DNA from: JBIICI01 sp044238935
GTDB taxonomy: Bacteria; Pseudomonadota; Alphaproteobacteria; Micavibrionales; Micavibrionaceae
Length of the DNA stretch: 64,000 nucleotides
Assembly (NCBI GenBank): GCA_044238935.1
Contig: JBIICI010000004.1
Location: 44,918 to 108,917 of the forward strand
Direction of reading: 5' to 3'
Made by a program: the position numbers and the translations under genes. The notes beneath the pieces are model-generated. The model saw nothing but the letters and a program-made list of their open reading frames with translations, had not been told where the DNA came from and did no database searches. Positions 42,065-50,344 of this stretch are shown one piece after another. Numbering within the stretch: the stretch's first letter is position 1; every line of letters begins with the position of its first letter.

Positions 42065-44717
42065 TTTCAGTCTGATCTGGGACGGGTTTTTGGAAAATAT
42101 CAGGCATAAAGGGGAAAGCAGGCACAGGCGGTAAAGAATCATCATCGTCAATGACATCATCTTCTTTTGTTTCAACCCATTGTGAGGGGGCTTGTAAATC
42201 AGGGAAGGGGAAGGCTTTTGGCTCTTCATTGATCTGTGTTGTCCCTTGTCCTTGTTCGCGTATTTTAGCGGCTCTTTGCGCCTCATATTGACGATATAAA
42301 TCGGCTTTGCTGGGGAATAAAATTCCTCTGAGCTCAGTTGCAATATGGCGTACCACTGCGCGAGCACGCGCATCAATGGGTTTAATCAACGCCCCATCGG
42401 ACTCAAAAACATCAGGTTGCAAAGACGCCCAATCACTTTCCACAGGAACGGGCGGTGGCGTATTCGGATCAAAAATATTGATATTGGGGGATGCAAAGAA
42501 ATCCATCGGATTGGCAGGATTGACCAAACTTTTTTCTGCGATTTCAGTTTTAGCAGGGGGATTATAGCCAAAAAATGCCATCGGATTCGCAACACCATCC
42601 GCAGGTTCAGCAGGGGACAGATCCATCTGATCTAAGCCACTGAGGCCAATAATGGAATCAACGGAATTTTTGGCTTCGTTTAAATTATGGGATTGTCTGA
42701 CAATCTGTTGATCTGATTGGCTTTCGACGGCATCAATATCGTTATCTTGGGCGTATAATCCCACCAAGGCACATAACGCCGCCATAGCAGGCGATTGACC
42801 ATTGCGATTTAACGCTTCATCCATTTCATCTGCTAATGTTTCAAAAATATCATCAATAGGGGCTGCAACATAGGCATTTTTTGCCGTCCAATCTTTGCGC
42901 ACCAAATTATCACGGACTTTTGCAATAATCGGAGCATTTAGAATAAAGGCTTCTTCCAATTGTGGGAGAGCAACATAGCGTGTCACACGCATTGCCCGTG
43001 CAAATCCGGGGTTAGAAAAGAAAATATCAACCCCAATCACATTACTGTTAAAGGAGATAATGGCATCCCCTTCTTTAAATCCCTGCAGTTCCCCGTAACT
43101 GGCTTTGGATGATAATTTAACCCCTGCACTTTTGGTGTCGTAATATCCACCAGTCTGCATATCCCCATGCAATTGCATGGATTGCATTTCTGTGACGAAA
43201 TCATCCCCCACAGTTTTTTCAAAAAATTCTTTGGTTTGTGTGGGGTCTTCTAATTTTCCAAAGATTTTAATGTTACAGTTCGCTGTGATAGAGCGCGCCT
43301 CTTCCTTGACACGTTTTTCAAGGGCAGGCAAATCCTGTGCGGAATAAACAAGCGAAAACCCCAAAGATCGCGCTTGCGCGGCCATAACAGCCATCCCTGC
43401 GGCGGTATAATATCCGACCTCATCAAAAACAGTAATAAAGGGCGTTGCGGAATGGGTGGGTTTATTTTCAATGACTGTTGCGCTTTCGCCCTCCACCATT
43501 GATCCTAAGGTTGATCCCATCATCCCTTTCAAGGTAGTTGCAACAATTTTCCCCAAATTGGCAATCTCATCCCCTGATTTTTCCAATGCTGGAATCAGCA
43601 CAACTAAGATACGACGGTTCAAAACCACGTCTAACATATCAACATCAGCGGCCTCAGCATTAAAGATATAGCCATAATCATCGCCCAAAGACTGCAAAGA
43701 TCGTGTAAACTGCATGGATAAATATCCGTGCTGCTGCCGTGGGGTTTGGTTATCAACCGCTGGCACATCGGGCCCTGGGGCACGGTCTTTTCCATCATCG
43801 GAAAAGGCCTCAGCCACATAACCCGGCAAGGTATCCAAATATCCTAATAAACCATTGCGTAAATCCAATGGAATGGCCTGATCACGGGAGAGTTGAATGA
43901 CTTTGTTCAGCGTCAGAAATTCACGAATCGTGCCCACATTCATGCGCATATCTTGGTTATCACGCTTCCATAACATGGCAGGCATCATGGCACTGACCAA
44001 GGATACCGCCCGTTCTTTCCACATGGCGTTATCGCCATCCGCATCAGGCATCAAACTGACCAACATATTGGTTAAGTATGACGCAGAGCCCGATGAGAAG
44101 GGGTTCATGGAATTTGACGCGGCTTTTGTATCGGAATTCCCTGTCATGTAATTTAACACCAGCAAATCATCATCACGACCAAAGCGGCGGCACAAAGAGG
44201 ATAAAGATGACCACAAATCTGTATCCGCCTTACCATCAACATAAATAAAGCCTGATCCCCACGCCATAGCATTGGTGACGATTGATTTTAACCCTTCGGT
44301 TTTTCCAGATCCTGTTGTTCCTAAATATAAAATATGCGTTCTGGCATCGGAATTTGTAAACCAAATTTCTTCATTGGTTTTTTTCATATTCCCCATATAT
44401 AATATACCCTCTGGGCGCATATTTCGTCCGGGGGCGGTATTGGAGGGATCTTTGAATTTCGCGCCCATTGGCACGCGGAAGGCTAAAAAACGTTTACGCT
44501 TTGTAAGCCACCAAAAATATAAAGCAGAAAAGAAAAAAACAAAATCCCCCGCTAAAGCAAAGCCATCAACAATAAAATAGCATGCCCCCATAACCACCAA
44601 GATCGCAAAAGAAAATTTGGGATCTTGCATGCGATCTGCGGCGCGTATGTGTAAGGGTCTTACATCACGAATGATGTTCGAATAATCAACAACATAGCGA
44701 CGGGTATCGAGAGCCAT
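42048..44717 (-). CDS. dotL: Type IVB secretion coupling ATPase DotL (IcmO)
   Basis: DotL is the VirD4-like coupling ATPase that recruits effectors to the Dot/Icm system at the inner membrane. The 889-residue product has two N-terminal membrane segments (about 35-71), the Walker A GTTGSGKT at 133-140 and Walker B FITVFDEVGYY from 427. The middle shows ILYMGN, DGKADTDLW and LVVLIPALEKSGDE, as in DotL/TrbC proteins. The C-terminal 250 residues are acidic and Pro-rich, like the adaptor-binding tail of Legionella DotL (about 780 residues), but longer. It lies after dotM and a small membrane protein, and before a pilin-like gene. Confidence 0.9.
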   Translation of the reverse strand: MALDTRRYVVDYSNIIRDVRPLHIRAADRMQDPKFSFAILVVMGACYFIVDGFALAGDFVFFFSALYFWWLTKRKRFLAFRVPMGAKFKDPSNTAPGRNMRPEGILYMGNMKKTNEEIWFTNSDARTHILYLGTTGSGKTEGLKSIVTNAMAWGSGFIYVDGKADTDLWSSLSSLCRRFGRDDDLLVLNYMTGNSDTKAASNSMNPFSSGSASYLTNMLVSLMPDADGDNAMWKERAVSLVSAMMPAMLWKRDNQDMRMNVGTIREFLTLNKVIQLSRDQAIPLDLRNGLLGYLDTLPGYVAEAFSDDGKDRAPGPDVPAVDNQTPRQQHGYLSMQFTRSLQSLGDDYGYIFNAEAADVDMLDVVLNRRILVVLIPALEKSGDEIANLGKIVATTLKGMMGSTLGSMVEGESATVIENKPTHSATPFITVFDEVGYYTAAGMAVMAAQARSLGFSLVYSAQDLPALEKRVKEEARSITANCNIKIFGKLEDPTQTKEFFEKTVGDDFVTEMQSMQLHGDMQTGGYYDTKSAGVKLSSKASYGELQGFKEGDAIISFNSNVIGVDIFFSNPGFARAMRVTRYVALPQLEEAFILNAPIIAKVRDNLVRKDWTAKNAYVAAPIDDIFETLADEMDEALNRNGQSPAMAALCALVGLYAQDNDIDAVESQSDQQIVRQSHNLNEAKNSVDSIIGLSGLDQMDLSPAEPADGVANPMAFFGYNPPAKTEIAEKSLVNPANPMDFFASPNINIFDPNTPPPVPVESDWASLQPDVFESDGALIKPIDARARAVVRHIATELRGILFPSKADLYRQYEAQRAAKIREQGQGTTQINEEPKAFPFPDLQAPSQWVETKEDDVIDDDDSLPPVPAFPFMPDIFQKPVPDQTENDDDQ

Positions 44718-44723
44718 ATTCGC

Positions 44724-45362
44724 CTATTTACCCGTTAAATCTTGTTGTAAATTTTGCTTTAAAAAATCATCCGCCGAAACAGGGCTTCCCACTGTGGAAA
44801 CAGGGGCAGCTGTATCAGATGGAATTTTTATTGATTTTGGTTTCATAAAGACACCAATCAAGGGTAAAATAACCGCCAACAGCACCCCAATAAACACAAT
44901 GAATAAGGCGGCTTTGAATAAATTTTTGCGGCTGCCTTGTGTTTTAACGGCGAGATTCGATCCTGATCTTTGGGTTTTTCCGGTGTCATTTTGATGAAAA
45001 CAGGTCAAGGCGTGCATGATGTCCATCGCATCTGAGTGCACCCCAAACTGTGCGGCGATATGCTGTTTCTCCCCCTCATTATTGCCCTCATTATTGATTG
45101 TAGTGTAATAAACTAAATTGAACTGATCGCCGTCTGTTTTGACCTCAAAACGTATCACATCATAGGCCACGAGATTAATTTTCAGCACTGTTGGATTTTG
45201 AGCCTTGATCAAGGATAGGGTCAAATGATCTCCTTGCATAAAAACAAGTTTTGTTGTGCTTTCTACGCCCTGTGTACAAGATCCGATTAGAAAACGATGC
45301 ACAGGGCATCCTTTGTCTTTTATAGGAATGGGGGGCTCAATGTTATTATTATTCATCATCAT
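44724..45362 (-). CDS. Membrane protein between dotM and dotL, unknown function
   Basis: A 212-residue protein that I do not recognise. It has an N-terminal soluble part of about 145 residues rich in alternating hydrophobic and polar strands (TTKLVFMQGDHLTLSLIKAQ, DGDQFNLVYYTTINN). One transmembrane segment spans about 149-173 (LFKAALFIVFIGVLLAVILP), followed by a short tail of about 40 residues. Its ATG directly follows the dotM TAG, and its stop lies seven bases before the dotL ATG, so all three are one operon. A role as a coupling-complex subunit is inferred only from position. Confidence 0.7.
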   Translation of the reverse strand: MMMNNNNIEPPIPIKDKGCPVHRFLIGSCTQGVESTTKLVFMQGDHLTLSLIKAQNPTVLKINLVAYDVIRFEVKTDGDQFNLVYYTTINNEGNNEGEKQHIAAQFGVHSDAMDIMHALTCFHQNDTGKTQRSGSNLAVKTQGSRKNLFKAALFIVFIGVLLAVILPLIGVFMKPKSIKIPSDTAAPVSTVGSPVSADDFLKQNLQQDLTGK

Positions 45363-46628
45363 CTATATCGCTTGATTTTTGGGTTTGATTGTTTTCTGTG
45401 CCGCCTTGATAGGTTGCTTGATCCCTTGTTTTGGCTTTTTAATGGCGCGTTGTTTTGATCCTGTATAATCCAACTGCGGAATCGGTCGCGCCCTATTTGA
45501 TTCCATATATTCAACCAAAGCGGTAATGGCATCTTGGATTTTAGGCGTTGGAATGGGACGACCGATAATTTTTTCCAATTTGAAATGCGCCATAGAGCCA
45601 AAGGCTTCCATATGAAAAGATTGACGCCCCAAATTATTCAACGGATACCATAAAACCCGATCATATCCACGCAACCATAAAAATTGTGACGATGCCAAAA
45701 CCCCCCCATCTTGACGCGCCGTCATCAACGCGCGTAACATCGCGGTTTGTTCAAAACCATGCTGATTGCATGTTTTTAGAACCTTATCCGATAATTTGGG
45801 ATTTCTTAAAACAGCACGCGCATCAGAAAGTAATTTTCTATCTTTTGAGAAATTTAATCTATTTTTCTCATCCCAACATTTTGCAATACGGGACATCATA
45901 TCATCCGAATCATTGCGTTTCCGTGAGGCTTTTAAACAAAAAGCCGCCAACAAAATCTGTCGGTGGGGAGCTAATTTCTGCCATCCGCGCCATCTTGCGC
46001 CTAACTGTTTTGAAAATGCCCGCTCTAAAGCTGGTAAATCCATTTTCCCATCGGGCATAGGGATATTATGATATGCGATCCATTCCTCAGGCGACAAAGC
46101 CTCAGCGAACAAAGGCAATTCCGCAGGCACAGGCGATCCCGGCGGACGAGGTGGCTGTTCATTCGGGTTAAACTTAACAAACGGGGAAATAATCGGGAAA
46201 TTCCGCGCCTGACGGGTAATCAAGGCATTCACATCCATTTTCGAGCGATACCCCGTCCGTGGCCCTTTAAACAAAGCCCATAATCCCATTAAAAATAAAA
46301 TAGGTGGGAAAATCCAACGATAATAATGCATCGTTGCGGATCTAAAGATCAACATGAGTTCAGAATTAAGTTTGGTTTTTGGAATTTCCAAAATAACCTG
46401 ATAAATTTCGCCGAATGTATACTCTCTCTTATTAATAACCAAGATCTGTTTGGCATCCACAAACCAATGTAAAATCCAAAGCTCTAAGAAACGGACATAA
46501 CGAATGGCGTTCCGAATATTATCTTGTTGATAATACCAGATTAAAATTGATAAACCCAAAATGACCAAAGACAGGAAAAACCATGCAATGGCATTATCGG
46601 TAGCAGTAACATTTTCTTGACCAGACAA
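45363..46628 (-). CDS. dotM: Type IVB secretion coupling protein DotM (IcmP)
   Basis: DotM is a DotL partner whose C-terminal domain binds effectors with acidic tails. The 421-residue product has two membrane segments (about 13-33 and 105-121), then RSKMDVNALI at 128-137 and a large soluble domain. That domain contains EEWIAYHNIPM, LGARWRGWQKLAPHRQILLA, HGFEQTAMLRALM and FLWLRGYDRVLWYPLNNLGR, which are typical of DotM/TrbA. The start is a TTG at 46628, supported by AGGGAAG a few bases upstream; no ATG occurs before residue 100. It heads the dotM-X-dotL-pilin-like operon. Confidence 0.88.
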   Translation of the reverse strand: MSGQENVTATDNAIAWFFLSLVILGLSILIWYYQQDNIRNAIRYVRFLELWILHWFVDAKQILVINKREYTFGEIYQVILEIPKTKLNSELMLIFRSATMHYYRWIFPPILFLMGLWALFKGPRTGYRSKMDVNALITRQARNFPIISPFVKFNPNEQPPRPPGSPVPAELPLFAEALSPEEWIAYHNIPMPDGKMDLPALERAFSKQLGARWRGWQKLAPHRQILLAAFCLKASRKRNDSDDMMSRIAKCWDEKNRLNFSKDRKLLSDARAVLRNPKLSDKVLKTCNQHGFEQTAMLRALMTARQDGGVLASSQFLWLRGYDRVLWYPLNNLGRQSFHMEAFGSMAHFKLEKIIGRPIPTPKIQDAITALVEYMESNRARPIPQLDYTGSKQRAIKKPKQGIKQPIKAAQKTIKPKNQAI

Positions 46629-46733
46629 AGGCCGTCTTCCCTTTTTTGACTATAAAATACTTTAATACTCGTATCATTTATATCTTTATAAAGATTAAAA
46701 TCATATCATATTTTTAAATATAAGGCATATTTT

Positions 46734-47792
46734 TTACCATTTTTGAATCTTTTTGTCATCTGACCTTTGCTCTTTCAGTCCACCACTCAGGGTTAGAACC
46801 AAATGTTCAATTTCTAACCGATTATTCAGCCCTGTTTGTTTGATGCGTGATTCGGCATGTGCAATCTTTTCCAAAGCCTTCATTAAAGACACCACCGACC
46901 AGCGCCCCAATTGTGTTTTCACAGAGGGAACTTGCTTAAAAAACACAGGGGGGTAAATGGATTTCATAGCCATATCCACGCTCTTCCCCTCCTCACTCAT
47001 CATTAATTGCATACGCAAGAGCCGTTTGAAATGATAGGCCATAGCTCTGACCACAGCAACTTCCATATTACCCTGTAACAAAACAGCATCACAAGATCGT
47101 AGGGCTTGCGTGACATTGCCTGTGGCAACGGCATCGATTAAATGATCACTATTTTGTTCAATGCCTTCGCCGCATACAGCTTGCGCATGCGCCCAGCCAA
47201 TTTCACGCTCTGTACCCATATAAATCATTAATTTACTCAGCTCAGATTGCGTTTTTAACCGCCCTCCATTGGCTAAAACAGACGCCAACCACGCAGCAAC
47301 ATCGCGTTCCATTCGAAATCCATTATCTTGAATGGTTCTTAAAACATACGTTGTAATGTCTTTTTCATCATCAAAATAACACGGAATTGCGACCGCTTGG
47401 GGGTGCTTTTCAAACAATAGACGCAGAGAAGATTTAGCGTCCAAAGAGGCAGCAATGATAATTAATTTATTATAGGGATCAGGTTTACTAAAATATTTCT
47501 TGAGCAATTCCGTGATTTTATCGGTTGCGGATTTGATAAAAACAACACGATCCCCCCCCATCAAAGATTGCGCCCCTATTTCATCCCAAAATGATGCAGG
47601 GTCATTTAACAAGGTCGATTGATCCAAATGCGCCGTGTTAAAAGGATCTTTTAAATCTTGGACAAAATGCTTGGCAAAAATATGGGAACGTTCAATAACC
47701 GATCCCGCATCTTCGCCATAGACTAAAAAGGCCAAACAATCATGAGGAGGTTTTTTTAGAAAATCGGCAATTTGGGCATAAGATGGTTTCAT
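46734..47792 (-). CDS. holA: DNA polymerase III subunit delta
   Basis: HolA is the delta subunit that opens the sliding clamp. The 352-residue product (from ATG 47792) begins MKPSYAQIADFLKKPP and has CLAFLVYGEDAGSVIERSHI, the NTAHLDQSTL and SLMGGDRVVFIK segments and the C-terminal collar domain. AGGG lies seven bases upstream of 47792, favouring it over GTG at 47798. It converges on nothing and is transcribed toward dotM with a 105-base gap. Confidence 0.88.
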   Translation of the reverse strand: MKPSYAQIADFLKKPPHDCLAFLVYGEDAGSVIERSHIFAKHFVQDLKDPFNTAHLDQSTLLNDPASFWDEIGAQSLMGGDRVVFIKSATDKITELLKKYFSKPDPYNKLIIIAASLDAKSSLRLLFEKHPQAVAIPCYFDDEKDITTYVLRTIQDNGFRMERDVAAWLASVLANGGRLKTQSELSKLMIYMGTEREIGWAHAQAVCGEGIEQNSDHLIDAVATGNVTQALRSCDAVLLQGNMEVAVVRAMAYHFKRLLRMQLMMSEEGKSVDMAMKSIYPPVFFKQVPSVKTQLGRWSVVSLMKALEKIAHAESRIKQTGLNNRLEIEHLVLTLSGGLKEQRSDDKKIQKW

Positions 47793-47903
47793 AATCACAC
47801 CCTATCAATTTCAAAGGATCATGAAAAGGGGCTTTTTTTATGCATCAAAACATGTTTAATTATCATAAGAATTTTTTATTACAGCAGAAAGAATCAATTG
47901 AGA

Positions 47904-49106
47904 ATGTCTATTATCGCGGATCGCCTAAAACGTATTAAACCCTCTCCCACGATTGCTGTGACGACAAAAGCGCGAGAGTTACAAGAAGCAGGGCATGACG
48001 TCATCGGCCTTGGGGCGGGAGAACCTGATTTTGATACGCCTGATTACATAAAATATGCGGGGATCAAAGCCATTCAAGATAATAAAACACGCTATACCGC
48101 TGTTGATGGGACGAATGAGCTGAAAGATGCGATTGTTGAAAAATTTAAAACCGATAATCATATTACCTATACACGCGATCAAATTACGGTGGGCACAGGG
48201 GGCAAACAAGTTTTGTATAATGCCTTAATGGCCTCTTTAAACAAAGGGGATGAGGTTATTATTCCAGCACCTTATTGGGTATCTTACCCCGATATGGTGG
48301 AATTGGCAGAAGGTGTTCCTGTGATTGTGAACTGCCCCCAAAGCGATGGATTTAAATTGACACCCTCTTCCTTAGAAAAAGCTATTACCCCTCAAACAAA
48401 ATGGTTAATTCTAAACTCGCCCTCTAATCCCACAGGCGCAGGGTATAACAGACAGGAAATTACGGCCTTAATGGATGTGATTCGCGCTCACCCCCATGTC
48501 TATGTCATGAGTGATGATATTTATGAAAAAATCACCTATGATGATTTTGAATTTACAACCCCCGCACAAGTTGCTCCCGATTTAACAGATCGTATTTTAA
48601 CCGTGAATGGTCTATCCAAATCATTTTCCATGACAGGCTGGCGCATGGGATATGCAGGCGGGCCCAAAGCGTTAATCAAAGCCATCGCTATTATCCAAAG
48701 CCAAAGTACATCGAATCCGTCTTCTATATCTCAAGCCGCGTCCGTGGCGGCATTGCGCGGTGATTTATCCTTTTTATCTGCCCGTAATGACAGTTTTAAA
48801 CAACGCCGTGATTTTGTGGTTAATGCCTTAAATCAGATTGATGGGATTGATTGCTTAACCCCAGAGGGCGCCTTTTACGTTTACCCAAGCTGTGCAGGTT
48901 TAATAGGACGCAAAACCCCCGATGGTAAAACCATTGAAACGGATGAAGATTTTGTAACCTATCTCTTGGAAAAAGCAGGTGTTGCTTGTGTACAAGGGGC
49001 AGCCTTTGGGCTGTCGCCGCATTTCAGAATTTCCTATGCGACATCCATGGAAATTTTACAAAATGCGTGTGCCCGTATCCAAAAAGCGTGCTTAGATTTG
49101 GGATGA
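47904..49106 (+). CDS. aatA: Aspartate aminotransferase (class I)
   Basis: A PLP-dependent transaminase linking aspartate and glutamate; the alphaproteobacterial subgroup often also acts on prephenate. The 400-residue product (from ATG 47904) shows VIGLGAGEPDFDTPDYIKYA, VGTGGKQVLYNALMA, the ILNSPSNPTGAGYN motif, SDDIYEKITYD and the PLP lysine in NGLSKSFSMTGWRMGYAGGP. The in-frame upstream extension is noncoding. It is divergent from holA and followed after one base by an unknown gene. Confidence 0.93.
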   Translation: MSIIADRLKRIKPSPTIAVTTKARELQEAGHDVIGLGAGEPDFDTPDYIKYAGIKAIQDNKTRYTAVDGTNELKDAIVEKFKTDNHITYTRDQITVGTGGKQVLYNALMASLNKGDEVIIPAPYWVSYPDMVELAEGVPVIVNCPQSDGFKLTPSSLEKAITPQTKWLILNSPSNPTGAGYNRQEITALMDVIRAHPHVYVMSDDIYEKITYDDFEFTTPAQVAPDLTDRILTVNGLSKSFSMTGWRMGYAGGPKALIKAIAIIQSQSTSNPSSISQAASVAALRGDLSFLSARNDSFKQRRDFVVNALNQIDGIDCLTPEGAFYVYPSCAGLIGRKTPDGKTIETDEDFVTYLLEKAGVACVQGAAFGLSPHFRISYATSMEILQNACARIQKACLDLG

Positions 49107-49107
49107 T

Positions 49108-50298
49108 ATGGATTACAGCTATCTCCCTGAAATACTCAAAGACAGTCACGCACAAAAAACAGCCAAATATCCTGATCGTTTGATTCACTCAGACATGTTT
49201 TTTTATAAAAAACAAAATGCTGTTGAATATTTTACAGCACGATTCAATCCAGATGATCAGAAATGGATTGCACAACGAACGATTCAAAAGGATTCTAGCT
49301 GTACGCATACGGCTCTTCCACCAGATGATTTCCTGCAAATGATTATGAATTTATATAAATTCGAAAAAATCCGCAGCATGGATCCAGAATTTGAAAAACT
49401 GGTAGTTTTAGGGGACAATAAAAATATCTATTACCTGCAAAAAGCCATTCAGGATAACGGGATCATTTTTGACACACAAAATAATCGCCCTTATTTATAT
49501 GAATATTTTCATCACTATGAAAATATTTTATTTGATTATCATCATATTATAAGGGTGAATAAAAAGGCAAAACCCTGTGGGTTTTCAACATCTTTGGCAC
49601 GCGTAACAACAGGAAAGCAAGAAAACGCCTATACACTACACGCCCAAGAAATACAAAATGATCTTTATAATATTATTCAGACTGACTATATGATTGATCA
49701 TGAAAAAAACACAATAACTGTAAAATATCAGGTGAAAGACCAGCAAAAGACCTTTGATCAAGCCTTTGTCATGATCCGAAACGAAGCGTATAAAGCCCTC
49801 AAAAATCCGCCCTCTATCGCGTTAAAATCCATTCATAATGCTGTGAATATATCAACCCTGATTAAGGACAAAGAGATTTTATTAAATCTAAATAATGGCA
49901 CACTCATCAAATATGATCATCGATTCACCCAAAAAGGTCGCTACTATGCGGATGATTTAACCTTAATTGCTAGAGAAAGAGAAAAAGCATCCATCCATTC
50001 ATTATATAAACGGTACGAATCTGTGCCAAATAAAGGTCTTTATTATGGACTTATTATATCTGAACAATGTTTACCAAATAACGATCCCATTCTGATTGAT
50101 TGTTATTGCGCCAACGATAAAATCACTGAGATTTTTAACGCCGCAACACAACCCAAAACCTATAAAAACATACCAATATCACCTATCTTGGCGGCGCAAA
50201 TTGCCAAAGATCCACTCCGTTACCAATCCGAACTCGGCAAATGGTGCGTCCATAAAAATCAATTATTCTTGCTGGAACAAAGAATTTCTGTGATTTAA
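49108..50298 (+). CDS. Protein of unknown function after aspartate aminotransferase
   Basis: Not recognised. The 396-residue product has no signal peptide, membrane segment or clear catalytic motif; it is rich in Lys, Asn, Tyr and His and AT-rich in codon use. Its ATG is one base after the aatA stop, so it is coupled to it. The N-terminal part resembles no family I know; the C-terminal half mixes strands and helices. It may be accessory cargo like the gene after gatB, but no flanking duplication is visible. Confidence 0.6.
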   Translation: MDYSYLPEILKDSHAQKTAKYPDRLIHSDMFFYKKQNAVEYFTARFNPDDQKWIAQRTIQKDSSCTHTALPPDDFLQMIMNLYKFEKIRSMDPEFEKLVVLGDNKNIYYLQKAIQDNGIIFDTQNNRPYLYEYFHHYENILFDYHHIIRVNKKAKPCGFSTSLARVTTGKQENAYTLHAQEIQNDLYNIIQTDYMIDHEKNTITVKYQVKDQQKTFDQAFVMIRNEAYKALKNPPSIALKSIHNAVNISTLIKDKEILLNLNNGTLIKYDHRFTQKGRYYADDLTLIAREREKASIHSLYKRYESVPNKGLYYGLIISEQCLPNNDPILIDCYCANDKITEIFNAATQPKTYKNIPISPILAAQIAKDPLRYQSELGKWCVHKNQLFLLEQRISVI

Positions 50299-50344
50299 TA
50301 TCGCTAAGGCAGCATAATACGGCGTGCGCTATAAGATCCAGACG

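Noticed and set aside
42065..42376. N-terminal extension of the pilin-like gene by 104 codons
   Set aside because: It is antiparallel-free but wholly inside dotL in another frame; the pilin-like helix starts just after the ATG cluster at 42064-42058.
41324..46628. Dot genes as part of a conjugative plasmid or ICE
   Set aside because: No relaxase, integrase, partition or plasmid replication gene is visible and flanking genes are chromosomal housekeeping genes.
47772..47903. N-terminal extension of aspartate aminotransferase by 44 codons
   Set aside because: It overlaps the start of holA on the other strand and has no family counterpart; MSIIADRLKRIKPSPT is the standard N-terminus.
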